A stretch of 64,000 nt of DNA from Rhyzopertha dominica (taxonomy: Eukaryota; Arthropoda; Insecta; Coleoptera; Bostrichidae). Under the pieces are notes generated by a model, which searched no databases, was not told the DNA's origin, and was given only the letters and a program-made list of their open reading frames with translations. Positions 48,803 through 60,910 of the stretch are shown piece after piece; within the stretch, counting starts at the first letter, position 1, and every line of letters begins with the position of its first letter. Made by a program: the position numbers and the translations under genes. The stretch is from contig QCXZ01000064.1 of the NCBI GenBank assembly GCA_025024175.1, positions 14,942,001 to 15,006,000 of the forward strand. The letters run 5' to 3'.

Positions 48803-51800
48803 TTGGCTCTTGGACTATTACGTTAGTAATAAGAGCAACACAAAGGCTATGTAAAATCGTCTTCTAAGTTGGAATTAGTGGTTATTAAAAGCAAAACAGG
48901 ATACAAGTACCTTATAAAGGTATGAACAATACCAGAGTAGTGGTAATTGACCAGATGTACTTCTTTGTGTTGAGTTATTTGTATTATATTAATTAGTTTC
49001 ATTGATGAAGTAGAGTATTTTCAATGCCTAATCTGTCAGACATGTTTTAGAGATTCACTTTAATTAATTTAAACTACATCAGTTCTAAACCTTGTTCGTA
49101 CTTTTTGTTCTAATGATAGCTGACCATATAAATTAAAATGTAACCTTCAGAGATATTTCAGCTTTTACTTCAAAATTTTCTATAATACCATTTTTATATT
49201 TGCAGATCCCCTATGATAATTTTATTCCCTGCTAATAATCGCAGTTGGACGGCGGCACCACAAATAAATTGAGTGTATTGGTTGTGATTAAATAACTTCG
49301 TTTTATATAATGCAAAATCTCTAATTAATAGTTGTACAATTGTCTACGTACATTTATACAACAACAACGTTCAAATAAATGTTTAACTGCACGTGATAAA
49401 TACCCCATATATATTGTTTCGGTTAATTGCAAAATCAGCGGTTTATTGCATCAAAACTGGTTCATTGTTTTAATAAATACGCGGTTAATTTATTGGGACG
49501 ATATAAACTGAAATAACTGGGAGGCGAACTTCCCAAACCCGATCTACAATGTTCCTTACTGTGCGCTATGTATGACATAGCGTTATCAATCATAAAGAAC
49601 TTTTTTTAATTTAATGGAATATAAGGTTTATGTTAGCGCAGCTACGCTCTAGACGATGTAATGGAGTAGTGAAGGATAAATAGATGAAGAGGGTGTCTAA
49701 CCTCACCGGGTATCTCACTTATGGTTGTTCCCATCGAGATGATGTCTTCTTAAACGTTAGACTCATTTTTTAGTATAATCAGAACAAACAAAGTAATCTT
49801 TTTGTGTCCTTTGAGTTGTAGCTCAAAACTGAAAACCTGCTTATTTCTGTTCTGATCTTACCTTATCGTATAGGTATAAATATAATATAGTGGCATGCAT
49901 GGGATATCTCTGTAGTCAAACCACCCTTACCGATCACACAATATTCCATAAATCTACAGTACACTTCTTGGCACTAGTTGTTCTGTGCATGTGTTCGAAA
50001 AAAACGTGCATGTTTCTAACTTAACCTCCATTGCGCACTCGTGCCGAAATATACTAAAATTAAAAAACCACAAGTTCAATACACCACTGTTCTTATACTA
50101 CTAATTGAATTAACCACTATTCAAAACACTACACATTACTATAGTCACTCCAAACCCCTTTGTTTGCCGCTTTATTCGCTTGCTTCGCCGCTTTTCTAAT
50201 CAGACTTAACAGTTTTGGATTTTATACCGGTCGACGTAATTTCCAGTATAGCTTAGACTCTAGAGCAATCTCCTGGTCTATCACGAAACTTTACCCGAAT
50301 ACGAGCACAACAACTTACTATCTACAGCCCGAATGTCATTCTAGTTGCCTAATCCTCATGCGCTGGTTTAACCACATCATAATGTAATGAAAAGGTGATT
50401 GACAGAGGATGACTGTCACTGATCCTAATCTAATCATCTAAAAGAATTTTGATGGCTTTGGACATAATTTATTAGAGGTACGCTGCCACCAGTCCGAATA
50501 GAAGGGTTTAAATTTATGAGATAAAAATAAGCAAAACTGAAGAAAGTGATAATGACATTGGTTTGCGTCACTCCTCAGAAAGTAGGTATCGTAGACCTCA
50601 AATGGTTTAAGGATTATTTCGAGTACAGTAATCAGACACCGATTGCAAAATCTAGTAGCTTTAATATTAGATTAACAAGAATAGTGTCCAGTAATGAAAT
50701 GTGAACAGAAATGATTTCGTTTGAAGCTGGCAAGTATCACACGAACTGATGATACTTTTTATGCAAGTTATTAGGACATAAACTGTACGGCAATTACTTG
50801 AATTCTTGTACCAAGACAGTCGGTGTTGATGACTTAAGCAAGAGTAAGCCAACTTATTGACTCGCCATATTTATGACGACTGGTAATCCAAATTGGTGTG
50901 ATGTAATGTAATTCGTAACTGCGCGGATTTTTACTCGAAACGATTGACTAGCGCACGCTAGAGTATGGATTTCTACTCGGACCAATAGATCAACTAATAA
51001 CATGAGCAACCTCAGTGAACAACTCTTAAAAAATCTCTTTAGTCATGTGCTTTTCCCGTGGACTTCTACTAACATATTTGACTTCAATTAAAAAAGTTAA
51101 TTGATTCTAGGCTTAAAAACGTGAGACGTGATGAAGATTTTTTACTTAATTTTTATTTTGGCGAAAACAGCCAGATAAAACATTTATTTATATATAACCT
51201 TTAGTATCGTTATTTCACCTTGAAAACCTCTACCAGGACTAAACACAACATATATGAGGGAGTTTCACTACGATAACAATAATAATTAGTTCTTACTGCT
51301 AAAGATCTCGAATTTAAAATGTAGGCCATTTTGCAGATTTTGCCTTATTCTGCAAATTCTGCTTCTCACTCTTACGATGTACTATGCAAAATCACAGCTG
51401 CTATAGACGTAGAACAGAAGTAAACAAATTTTGTTTTGGCCTAAAATTTATGTATCAGACCTAAAGCGAGGTATCCTACGAGAACATTGAAAATGAGATA
51501 CAATATAAAAATTAAGTTACCTACTACCATTATATGGGGTGCAAAAAGCACGGAGCACATGACTGAAGATACATAATCTCTCAGAGGATTGACAGAAGCT
51601 TACCTCTCAGGATACTTCTTACTTGCATCGGTGAAACGTTATGAATAGAGCTTAACTGATGATAATTTATACAAAAGAAAATTGAAAAAATAGTAAATAG
51701 GTAGCAAATATTCCGGTTAGCGTGTTATAAACTATACTGTGATAGATTTTCAAAGGAAAAAAGGAGTTGCGGACCAACTCAAACTCAAGTGCCTACTTGA

Positions 51801-54035
51801 AAATATTTTAATGTAATCTGCGTTGTCAGGTTTGTAAAAAATAGGAAGTTTAACCCAAAATTCTAGTACTATTAGTTTGCAAGCAATAGTCACTATCCAG
51901 CTTTTAAATGATCACTCTATATACGGAGGAATCTCTGAGAGAATGCTGCCGCTTTGTAATAATTATGCCTTTACGTCCTTGCTGCAAGCACTCACCGTCA
52001 TTTACATTTTCAGATTCCCCACTTAATTTACTTTTATACGCCATTTCGCAATTCAGGTAACAAATAAGCTCATTCCGACTTCCTTTTTTAAAGGGATTCT
52101 CGATTTCCTTTGAACATTAACTTCCTATGCACTCCCATTGTGAATTAAATTACGCTTAGCAGAAAGCCAGATTGGAAGTAAAGGCACAGGGCTCTATACT
52201 GTTCGAGCTCTTGTAGGACTTCAATATAAACTAGTAATTAGCGTATCAAGTTGCAGCGCAAATGTGTTTCGATTGTTTAGGGAATAACAAGAACGTAAGC
52301 GTCGAGGTAGGTGGTGAATAAAGCAATAAACGCTTCAGTTGACGTTGAAAGCCAGGAACCAATACTGGGCTTTGTTTTCGATACATAAACGTTCCCATTT
52401 TAGTGGATTAACTACAGTTTGCAATCTTCTAAGCTATAGAAATTAATNACACGTAATGCTTTGTCTCTGGCANTCTTACTTTTATAATCTTTTGGTCCAT
52501 GTTTCCAAAGNCATTGATAATTATACGGGGTGTCCTGTAACTAAAGAGCCAAAAAGCAGCAGGAGATAACAGACTTAAAAATAAGTTATTTAACCTTAAT
52601 TCCTTATAATAAAATATCCAAATTTGAAAATGAAATGAAAGATGATTTCATAATTAGTTTTAAGATTCCTCCTAGAGGGCGCTAGTTACACGATATGAGT
52701 TTTTTTGACAGATAAAACTGCAAATCCTTACAGTTGAAATGGTTTTGTCTGTAAAAATAGATACAATTCGATATCGGAACATAATATGACCGTTTACAGA
52801 TCAAAGTTGACACCGAGCGGTTCTATCACACTTGAACTATAAGCTTGAGTGATATTTATAAGATCCCCCTTGCACATTGCACTGATTCTAGTAATTGCCT
52901 GGAAACTAACTTTTGGTAGACTAATTTAATCATATAACAACAAAACTTAGTAAAAGATTTGCATGCGGCTACACGCATTAAACGATTTACACATAATACA
53001 CACGTAAACAATAATTTAGATATCAAACCACTATTTCTGAACTTTACTGAAATTCTACAAACTATAGCTAACTCTTTAGTAATTATTTACACGAAAATGT
53101 AGTCAAACTAATCATTGGAACATCATTGACTTTAGCCAAAAATATAGTGAAGCGTGAACTGGTTTATGTGAACTACAATAAAACGACTACGCGAATCTAC
53201 ATTATTAACATTAACATTAAAGACGAGCTTCTAAAACGGAATCTGATATCACATGGCGGACGGGTCCAAACACGATGCGGGTCTTGGGTGCGGATAACCC
53301 CTTTGCTAGCCAACACATTTACGTTTCTCCATGTTAATCGTTTACAGATGTCAATAGTTGAATGGAAAGCTTCGTTTTTCTTAGAAACGTTATTACCCGC
53401 ACTGTAATCCGCACGGTGAGCGGGCCCGTTCGGTACGTGGCGTCAGAGTCCGTTTTAGAGGCGTGGCTTTAATTCAAATTCATATTGTGAGCTTACTTGA
53501 GGACCGATTTTGTCTTCCGACATTAGATTTAAATCTAGGGCTAAGAGCTATTTACTATGATTTAACATTTATGCAACTTCCCCATTGTCAACTATCGAAA
53601 TCTTACTTAGAGCTAACCAACATTAATCAAAGTTTAACCTCTAGATAGTTCGTGAATCTCCTGAATCAGGAGTTAGGATACCATATGAGTTGTCAACGAA
53701 TTCGACTGCTAATTTCTTTCTTTCTAAATTCCTTGTATCTATAATGTTGCCAACTCGTCATTACTTCGTCTATCTAAAAATGTCATGAGGCAATTTAGCG
53801 ATCGAATCAATAAATTCTAATAAGCTAGTGAGTTTTTTTATATCCTGTAATTTCCAATTACCAATTTGTCCCCGCTCACTAAAAGATCATAGACAACAAC
53901 CGCCCTAACCCTCCTAAAAACAAAACTAAGTGTTTACGTTCTCGAATTTTGGTAACAGTACACCTTTGGTTAAGTGCCTATCTAAAAAGACCTTCAAAAT
54001 ATTTTCAAAGTGACACGAGATGGATGCCTCCTTTT
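48803..54035. other. Intergenic DNA, no gene recognised
   Basis: No frame carries a motif I know. GGGGTGTCCTGTAACTAAAGAGCC at about 52526 resembles a Tc1/mariner-type terminus, but I see no partner end. Single Ns at 52448, 52473 and 52511. Confidence 0.4.
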
Positions 54036-54131
54036 ACAGGGTGAGCATATATATGAGTTGGTGGTCATATCTTACAAACCAGTAGCCCTAGAGCTTTGGG
54101 GTAAAAATTTCTTAACTAAAGTGGCCAAGAG

Positions 54132-54300
54132 TATTAAGGTTTTTCACGTAAGTAAAGCTTTTCTTTGATGTTTAATTAACTATTTTATTAATCATGCAAG
54201 TAAATAATCTACAGTTTATCTGTTGTCGAGACTAATTTTTTTTACACTTGTCACTTCATCTGGTAACCTTGATTAATTCAACATGATTCAAACATTACTT
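54132..54300 (-). repeat. 3' LTR of the copia element (inner end lost)
   Basis: It matches 56000-56166 with about ten differences. It lacks the final TTAACA seen in the other LTR: integrase sequence joins directly at 54301, which marks the deletion breakpoint. Confidence 0.8.
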
Positions 54301-55169
54301 ATGAATCCATAACGAAACTTCGTGTAGCTTTCTTTGAACAAGACTAAAAAACGTTTTTTACTGAAGGATTCACAAAAAGGACTTACAACATCGGTTGAAA
54401 CAAGTTCTCCTGGTTTCGTTGCCTTCACTCTAGTGTCAAAGGATAAACGATGTGCTTTGCCATAAATACAGGGTTCGCAAATCTCTCTTACTAGCTTCAC
54501 ATTAATACCAAACTCCTTTTTCAGCATATCTTTAACATGCCGCTTGTCTTGGTGACCCCATCTCTTGTGATACAACTGTAATGTTGAATTTTCTGCTTCA
54601 GCTACACTGACTCTCTCTTCTTTCCCAGGGATGAGTTGTTCAATGGCTGCCTTGTACAAAGTTCCGCCTTTCTCACGATATCCGCACAGCACTGTCTTGT
54701 CATTTACTTCCAGCCAACACTCGGTACCTGTTGAGTGAAATCTACTGTTTCCGTTCCTGTCTTGCGCTGCTAGAACAGAAAGTAAGTTCTTGGAAATTTC
54801 TGGAACGTACCAAACGTCAGTCAAGGTCATCTTCAGTGTAGCATCTTCAGTAAAGGATAAAATCTCAATGGTTCCTTTGCCAATAGCCTTGAGTGCTTCT
54901 TTTCCAGCAGCCTTGATAACACGGGGACTTTTAGATTCTTGGAACTCAACGAACTGGTCCGGACAACTGGTCACGTGCTTCGTCGCTCCATTGTCGATCC
55001 ACCATCCTGTCTCTGCTGTTAAAGTCTTCTCCACTTGAAGAATATCCTCACTAATGAAGCATACACTGGTATCCAAGGCGTTGCTCTGAGGAGCATTTTT
55101 CTTAGGTCGTCCATCAGCAATCCACTTCTTGCACTCTGTTACCCAATGTCCTTTTTTCTTACAGTAATT
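54288..55169 (-). pseudogene. copia pol remnant: zinc knuckle end, protease, truncated integrase
   Basis: The minus strand continues from Gag as NYCKKKGHWVTEC, then ETGWWIDNGATKHV, the copia aspartic protease site (usually D-S/T-G, here D-N-G). DVWYVPEISKNLLSV follows. The pre-integrase zinc block LYHKRWGHQDKRHV...CEPCIYGKAHR comes next, and then the start of integrase (GELVSTDVVSPF, first catalytic Asp). The frame runs into the LTR and stops at 54288. The rest of integrase and all of reverse transcriptase are missing. Confidence 0.87.
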
Positions 55170-55949
55170 TCAACTGTCATTTTCCCTAGACTTCCTATTT
55201 TTCTTCAGTTTTCCACCTTTTGCGAATAATGCTTCTCCACTGGTTCCCTCTGTGACCTTTTTGAAATTTCTTTCATACATGCATAGTTGGGTGATTAACC
55301 CTTCTACAGTTCTGTCATCATCTTTCGACAATGGCAACCAACTAGATTTAAAATTCTCAAAGTCATTTGGCAAAATGTGCAAAATTTTGCTAACTAGTAT
55401 TAAATCTGGAAGTGCATGCTCACCCTTAGACTTTAATCCATTATTAAGCTCATTCCATAGATTTCTCAGTTTTGCAACTTGGGTCGAAACATCCTCTCCA
55501 TTAATCCAAACGAATGCAAAAAATTCGATACATATTTTGAACAGCTGATCTTTGGACGATGCCTCAAAATTTAACTTTAACGCTTCCCATGCTTCACGCG
55601 CTGTCTCTTTGTCCATTATCTTTTGGTAAACCGCGTCTGTTACTGAGCTCGAAATCATGGATTTTGCATAACTATTTGCCTTACGAAATAAATCACTCGC
55701 CTTTTTGTGCATTTTGATTTGCTCTTCGGTAGCACTTGCTCCAAGGGGCTCATGTTTTACTAACTTCCCCTCAATAACATCCACCGCGCCTTCGTGGTAG
55801 TCCAACAGATCTCGCAATTTTCTCCTCCAAATTGGACAATCAGCTTCACCAGCCAGAGGTTTTATGTGTTTCGCCAAATCCATCTTTAAAATGTTGCAAT
55901 GACGAGCTCCACATAAACCGAAGAAAATACTTTGACGTGAACTGCGCAA
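55170..55949 (-). pseudogene. copia Gag (capsid region)
   Basis: This 259-codon frame has typical copia Gag features: LAGEADCPIWRRKLRDLL near the start, AREAWEALKLNFE, LRNLWNELNNG and ILHILPNDFENFKSSW. The likely true start is MDLAKHIKPL at codon 23. It ends at TGA (55170-55172) where the first Cys of the CCHC zinc knuckle is expected; the rest of the knuckle follows in frame. One substitution (TGC or TGT to TGA) explains this. Gag packages the element RNA in the cytoplasm. Confidence 0.85.
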
Positions 55950-55999
55950 GGAAATTTTTTATTTACTTGAGTGACTCGCGTGAACTGGTCCCCATAATC

Positions 56000-56171
56000 T
56001 ATTAAGGTTTTTCACGTAATAAAAGCTTTTCTTTGATGTTTAATTAACTATTTTATTAATCACGCAAGTAAATAATATACAATTTATCTGTTGTCGTGAC
56101 TATTTTTTTACACTTGTCAGTTCATCTGGTAACTTTGATTAATTCAACATGATTCAAACATTACTTTAACA
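56000..56171 (-). repeat. 5' LTR of the copia element
   Basis: Complete LTR; on the minus strand it starts TGTTAAAGTAATG and ends CCTTAATA, next to the primer-site-like sequence. Confidence 0.8.
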
Positions 56172-57232
56172 AAGATAAATTGCTAGAAAATATTTTCGAG
56201 TTTGTACAGTGACCCCTAAGGGCTCTGTGGTACCTCCAAATTACAAAAGTAATGTCTGTGTCATTTTTAGCCTCGATTCTGCAATATTAAACATATTAAG
56301 ATTGTTTGGACTAAAATCTATCATTTTTGTTTACATTTTTTTGATAAATGTCAAATAAAGGAGTTAGGGGCGGGTGAATGTTAATATAGAAAATAGCTAA
56401 TATTTCAGGTTTGGCCTAACCGATTTCATCTGACGGGGTGTCATTTTTTGTGCGTTGACCGCAAGAGGGCGTTTTGTGGAGTTACTACCTAAATATCGAT
56501 TTTTCTCGGAATTTTTAAATGCAAGGCTGTTTACTTCATTAAAAGAACAATTGAATATAGATTATAATGCTGAAAAAACGTTTGCATTTTAAAATTTCGA
56601 GAAAAACTGATATTTGGTAACTTCAGAAAATGCCCTTTGGCGGTGAACACACAAATTATGTTCTGACACTTAAAATTGCTTTTTATAAGGGCACATAAGC
56701 TCTTGAAAATGACACCTCATAGTTTGACATCGTTCAAGCCAAACCTGAAATATTAGCGATTTTCTATATTAATATTCACCCGCCCCCACTCCTTCATTTG
56801 ACATTTAACAAAAAATTGTTCTAAACAAAAATGTTAGATTTTAGCCCACACAATCTTAATGTAAAAATGACACAAATTTTAATTTTGTAATTTGGGGGTG
56901 CCACAGCGCCCTCTAGCGGTCACTTCACAAACTCGAAAGCATTTTCCAGCAATTTCTCTTGGCCACTTTACTTAAGAAATTTTTTACCTCAAAGCTCTAG
57001 GGCTACTGGTTTCTGAGATATGACCGGTCATCTCTCTTATTTGCTCACCCTGTGCAGTTTTAATCAAAAGCTGGTCCGAATATGCCGTTTTGCTACATTA
57101 GTAGAAGAGGAGACGTAATATTCAGCATTATTCAGTCTCATTTAAAAGAAATCTTCGAGTATCTAGGAAATTTAGTTTTACGGATAAACGTCCTCCCAGT
57201 TTGTGCAAATAAAAGGACTGTGCAAAGATATA

Positions 57233-58055
57233 CAGGGTCTGTCCCATATATATCGAACACTTTTTTTGGGAGGCTAACCAAACGGTTGGAAGCGCTCCAC
57301 CTGGCAAAGAAAAGTAGTGGGGGCATCTAGCTAACACACCGCGACCAATTTCGGTAGGCTCCAGGCATCTGGAGTGTCCGGACGTGCGTTTGCGTAGAGC
57401 TCTTCACGGCACCGCGTCGAAGTGCCACAATGGCGGATTCGTTAGATCAGAGATACACAGGGAAATTTTATGTTCAACTCGGTAAAAACACTGTGGAAAC
57501 CAACTAGCTGATTCAACAGGCCTTCAAGAACAAAGACTTGTCCGAATCATCGGTTCGGAAGTGGCATAAGATGTTCCGGGACGGCAGGAAAGACGTCGCC
57601 GACGAGGCCCACTCTGGTTGGCCTTCAACGTCCTGAACCGACAAGAAAATGGACCGTGTGCGTCAGCTACTTGACGAGGTTCGTCGTCAGGGAGTACGGT
57701 TGATAGCCCAGATCCTCAACTCAATGGGAAAGTGCTCAAAAGGCCTTCATTGTTGGCAGGTGTCTCGGTGGACCCACAGCCTGCCTACACTCCTGACATC
57801 ACCCCCTCAGACTTCCTTTTGTTTCCCTGCACCAAAGGAAAGTATTGGAGCTCCTTTAAGAACATCCAAGAATCCAAGAGGCTTCGACGAGGGCGATCGA
57901 CGTCTTCCAGGGGGCCTTCTGGGCATGGAAAACCCACCTCCAAAAGTACATCGATGCGGGAGGATGTTATTTTGAAGAATATTGATGTTTTGTAAAAAAA
58001 TTTCAATAAAAGTATTTTTCCTGAAAAATGTTTGATATTTATGGGACGGACCCTG
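57233..58055 (+). mobile_element. Internally deleted mariner element, 823 bp
   Basis: The ends are CAGGGTCTGTCCCATA and its inverse TATGGGACGGACCCTG (with one change), flanked by TA at 57231-57232 and 58056-58057. Full-length mariners are about 1.3 kb. It carries both ends of a mariner transposase gene without the middle, so it can move only with help. Confidence 0.87.
57430..57992 (+). pseudogene. mariner transposase remnant
   Basis: ATG at 57430 opens MADSLDQRYTGKFYVQLGK, then TAG, then LIQQAFKNKDLSESSVRKWH and DVADEAHSGWPSTS followed by TGA: the N-terminal helix-turn-helix and GRP-like region of mariner. After VRQLLDEVRRQGVRLIAQIL the sequence jumps to DPQPAYTPDITPSDFLLFP, which holds the third catalytic Asp of the mariner DD34D triad. 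The first two acidic residues lie in the deleted part. Internal stops and frame changes confirm it is dead. Confidence 0.8.
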
Positions 58056-58406
58056 TATATTGCCCCGTACGGCAAATTTCTTTTGCATATTAATAAATTC
58101 CGGCGGTGGACATCTAGCTACGTTGCGTATGAATCTGTAACATAAAAAACAAATGTCGCATTTATCTTAGTTGATTAATTACATTCAATAATATGTAATG
58201 AATTTGAGCATTTTAAATAACAGCATATAGCATTGACAACACGTCACTGTGTGAACATCTTACGTATAAAAATTGGTCTTCTACCAATCTAGTTTTGTCT
58301 TAAAGAATATTCATTTTGCAAAAATACATTCCCTAGCTTCCGAGCGAATTCGTACAATCAGACAAGGCTACAATCCACCGTGGCTGCAGGCTAAATAAAC
58401 ATACAG

Positions 58407-58474
58407 TTTCTAGAAGATTTTAGAACGCTTTCGTCGAGGAGATATAAAAGTCGAACTAGCGAGGTCGTTCATTT
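58407..58474 (+). promoter_or_regulatory. Promoter-like cluster: heat-shock elements, TATA box, initiator
   Basis: TTTCTAGAAG followed by TTTTAGAACGCTTTC (58407-58432) gives several alternating nGAAn/nTTCn units, as in heat-shock elements. ATATAAAAG is at 58442-58450 and TTCATTT (fit to the arthropod initiator TCAKTY) at 58468-58474, so TATA to initiator is about 28 bp. Downstream an ATG at 58606 opens only 21 codons (MQQQHNMNNIDPVV...), after a possible splice acceptor. No heat-shock gene follows; it could be a promoter of a lost gene, of a transposon, or chance. Confidence 0.4.
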
Positions 58475-58679
58475 TTAAGCTTATTCGGCCTACCACAATT
58501 GAAAGGCCATAAAGGTGTGCAATATTTAAGTTTTGTGTGCTTGTTGTTGTCTATGCTGTTAGAGTGTGCGTAATAACAAACCTTTTTGGTTCAAACAGGG
58601 CTAAAATGCAACAACAACACAATATGAATAATATAGATCCAGTCGTCAACGCTTTGTTTGTTCAAATATAATAGCTAGT

Positions 58680-60184
58680 TACTTTGCCATACTGGATCAT
58701 CCCAGTTTCAACATAAAAAAATGTGCTTAGCTTTGTTTGTTAGTCTCACGAGTATATAGGAGTGCGTTTTCAAAGATTTATTTTGCCATATTCATTACAT
58801 CGCTAAGCCAAACTAATGAACTAAACGAATCGGGCGTTCTTTAAACCCTAATGCAACAATGAGATAGAGTTGGGTTTTTCTCTATTTGTATGGTTTAGTT
58901 TGTTTGCCAGTACATCCTTCGCGCACATGTGTGGATGCTCAATAAGTTTAAGATTATCCTTTTGCTATTTTCCTAATGATCTGCCCTACATTTGGGAACA
59001 ATGTACAATCTTTTTGATTTGAATTCGTTATCTCGCCAGATTTGTCTTGTAATACGAATCTATATAACAAAAGCCTTTACAATTTAACATGTGTTCAAAT
59101 TCTTTATTATTATTATTATTATTAGGAATACTTCATGTCTTAGGTCACCGTTACAAATTAAACTAATAATACACATGGCAATTTTATTCCCTAGTATAAA
59201 TGTACTTATTAAGATTAAACATACAGGAAATAGCTGTAGTCCAGCGCATCTTCTGTTGCATCATTTAATTTAAGAACATTTAGTCAATGGTGCTGTTGAA
59301 ATATATCCCAACGTGCTCCAGAATTAGTGTGCACGAGGATATGAGGTCGCTTTTTAGTCTTTTTTCAGTTCTACATGCGGTTTATGAAGACAAATTGTTC
59401 GGGCTGATACGCCATCGTAAGAAGAACGAGGTCGGACATTCCAAGTAATTCGAATATACTGCCTCGCATCGCTTTGTTATTTTCCTCCGTATATACATNT
59501 GGGCATTCTTTTTATTTAAANATGCATTTCAGCAATAGGCGATTTGACTAAGCAAAANTGTCGATCTGGCCTGTAATCCAGATAATTTTTATTCAAAACG
59601 CACTTTATGTGTGTGTTTAAACAGTTTAAAGACATATAGTCCTGCTAGGTACTTATGTTTTTAAAAAATGATTGCGCAGTGCTATTTTGGAAAGAAAACT
59701 ACCCATAGTAAATGCATTTTCACTGCGTATTTGTCACTATTATATGATTAATGATCTTTTCCAACTGACTAAGTGTGACTCAAGGACTATTTCGAATAAA
59801 TCAAATGTAATATAACGAGATGTGAATGGAATGTAAGCCGCTTGTCTTACATTATGTTACATTACATTACATTTGTAATGTGTCAGTATTTTCGCTGTAT
59901 TGAAAATACATGTCTTACTGAATGTGAAGACGGGGAATAAAGCAATTCGAAAACCGTCTTCAGTAAACCTGCTGTGTGCATTCAAACGCTACTACTATGA
60001 GGAAGAGACAGGCAAGGGGTAATGATTGACAATCAATAGTGTTGTAATAGTTATTGAATCTTTCCATTTTATTTAATAAAAATAAACACAACATATCATT
60101 TAGTTATGCAAAGCCTTATCCTAATCATTAATCGAGTGAAAATTACCTACTGCTATTAGCTAAGACACATGTCAGAAAAATAAT
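58680..60184. other. Intergenic DNA, no gene recognised
   Basis: Nothing coding. Short ATT microsatellite at 59105-59124, a degenerate TTACA run at 59845-59875, and Ns at 59499, 59521 and 59558. Confidence 0.4.
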
Positions 60185-60815
60185 AAATTTTTATTACAAG
60201 AATTGCGGACAGTTGGAGCTGCATTCAGCAATTGAGGAATCACCTCAATTTGTACAACGCGAATTACTGGTGTGTAGATATTCCCACTGGTTGCCTCAGG
60301 TTGACAACTAATATGAATGGAAAGTGGTGTGGAATTGTAGAAGGCAAAATAACTGGACCGCATATTTTCAACGATTCTGTAAATATGTGGTCTTATTTGA
60401 ACTTTTTAATAAACGATTTTAATGTATCAATGAAAAATGTTTCACTGTAAACCAGAATAGAAATGTGTTTTCTACACGATGGGTGTGTTGCACGTTTTTC
60501 ACAAAATGTGCGAGAATATTTAGATTTCACATTCACGAATCGTTGGATAGGTAGAGGCAGTTTATTTCCTTGTCCAGCTAGATTTCCAGATCTTACATTG
60601 TTAGACTTTTATCTCTGAAGCAGATTAATGGACATTATTTACAAAACCGTACAGACTACTAGGGAAGATACGATACAACGCATTACCCAAGCATTACATA
60701 GTATTTCAGTGTCAGAAATTGAATGAGCCGTGTTCAGTAACTATACAGAAGAATAGAAGTGTGTTGGTAATGATTGACAGCATTTCGAACTTTTAATTAT
60801 TCTAAAAATTGAAAA
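60185..60815 (+). pseudogene. IS630/Tc1-related DDE transposase remnant
   Basis: Plus strand: 60232-60450 reads YNANYWCVDIPTG...MNGKWCGIVEGKITGPHIF then SYLNFLINDF. After a stop it continues CFLHDGCVARFSQNVREYL, NRWIGRGSLFPCPARFPDL, TLLDFYL, a stop, and TTREDTIQRITQALHSISV. The order matches an abundant arthropod transposase family reading WCGIV..KIIGP, W(M/F)QDGAPPHFA..VR..L, RWIGR.GP..WPARSPDLTPLDFFLWG. The QDGAPPH Asp and the SPDLTPLD acidic block are catalytic; the first acidic residue lies upstream and is not clear. At least three stops. No terminal repeats found. Confidence 0.75.
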
Positions 60816-60842
60816 CTGATCCATGTTCTCAAATTGGAAAAA

Positions 60843-60910
60843 TAATTAATGAATTCTTCTTTAAGATTACACTCGAAGAACTATTATCTTAAAGAAGAAT
60901 TCTTTAATTA
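60843..60910. repeat. Near-perfect hairpin with a 25-bp stem
   Basis: TAATTAATGAATTCTTCTTT...AAGAT at 60843-60867 pairs with 60886-60910 with one internal mismatch, leaving a loop of about 18 bases. It lies just 3' of the transposase remnant. Confidence 0.85.

Larger units (their letters stand above)
54132..56171 (-). mobile_element. Internally deleted Ty1/copia retrotransposon
   Basis: Two direct repeats of about 170 bp (54132-54300, 56000-56171) flank a minus-strand gag-pol remnant. The minus-strand ends begin TGTTAAAG, and the flanking 5 bp are AAGAG (54127-54131) and AAGAT (56172-56176), a 5-bp target duplication with one change. The uninterrupted right arm of the foldback reads AAGAG at this place, confirming the insertion point. 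Just inside the 5' LTR the minus strand reads TTATGGGGACCAG, resembling the internal initiator-tRNA-Met primer site used by copia. Gag, zinc knuckle, protease and part of integrase remain; reverse transcriptase and RNase H are deleted. Confidence 0.85.
54036..57053. mobile_element. Foldback element split by a copia insertion
   Basis: The left arm is 54036-54131 plus 56177 to about 56530; the right arm is about 56572-57053, its inverse. Matching blocks include ACAGGGTGAGCA against TGCTCACCCTGT at the ends, AACCAGTAGCCCTAGAGCTTT, GGGGCGGGTGAAT and TAATATTTCAGGTTTGG. Without the copia element it is about 970 bp with a loop of about 40 bp. No coding sequence, hence a non-autonomous DNA element; superfamily not determined. 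Confidence 0.75.

Noticed and set aside
55170..55172. Selenocysteine reading of the TGA in copia Gag
   Set aside because: No reason to expect a SECIS element in a copia transcript; a Cys-to-stop substitution is simpler.
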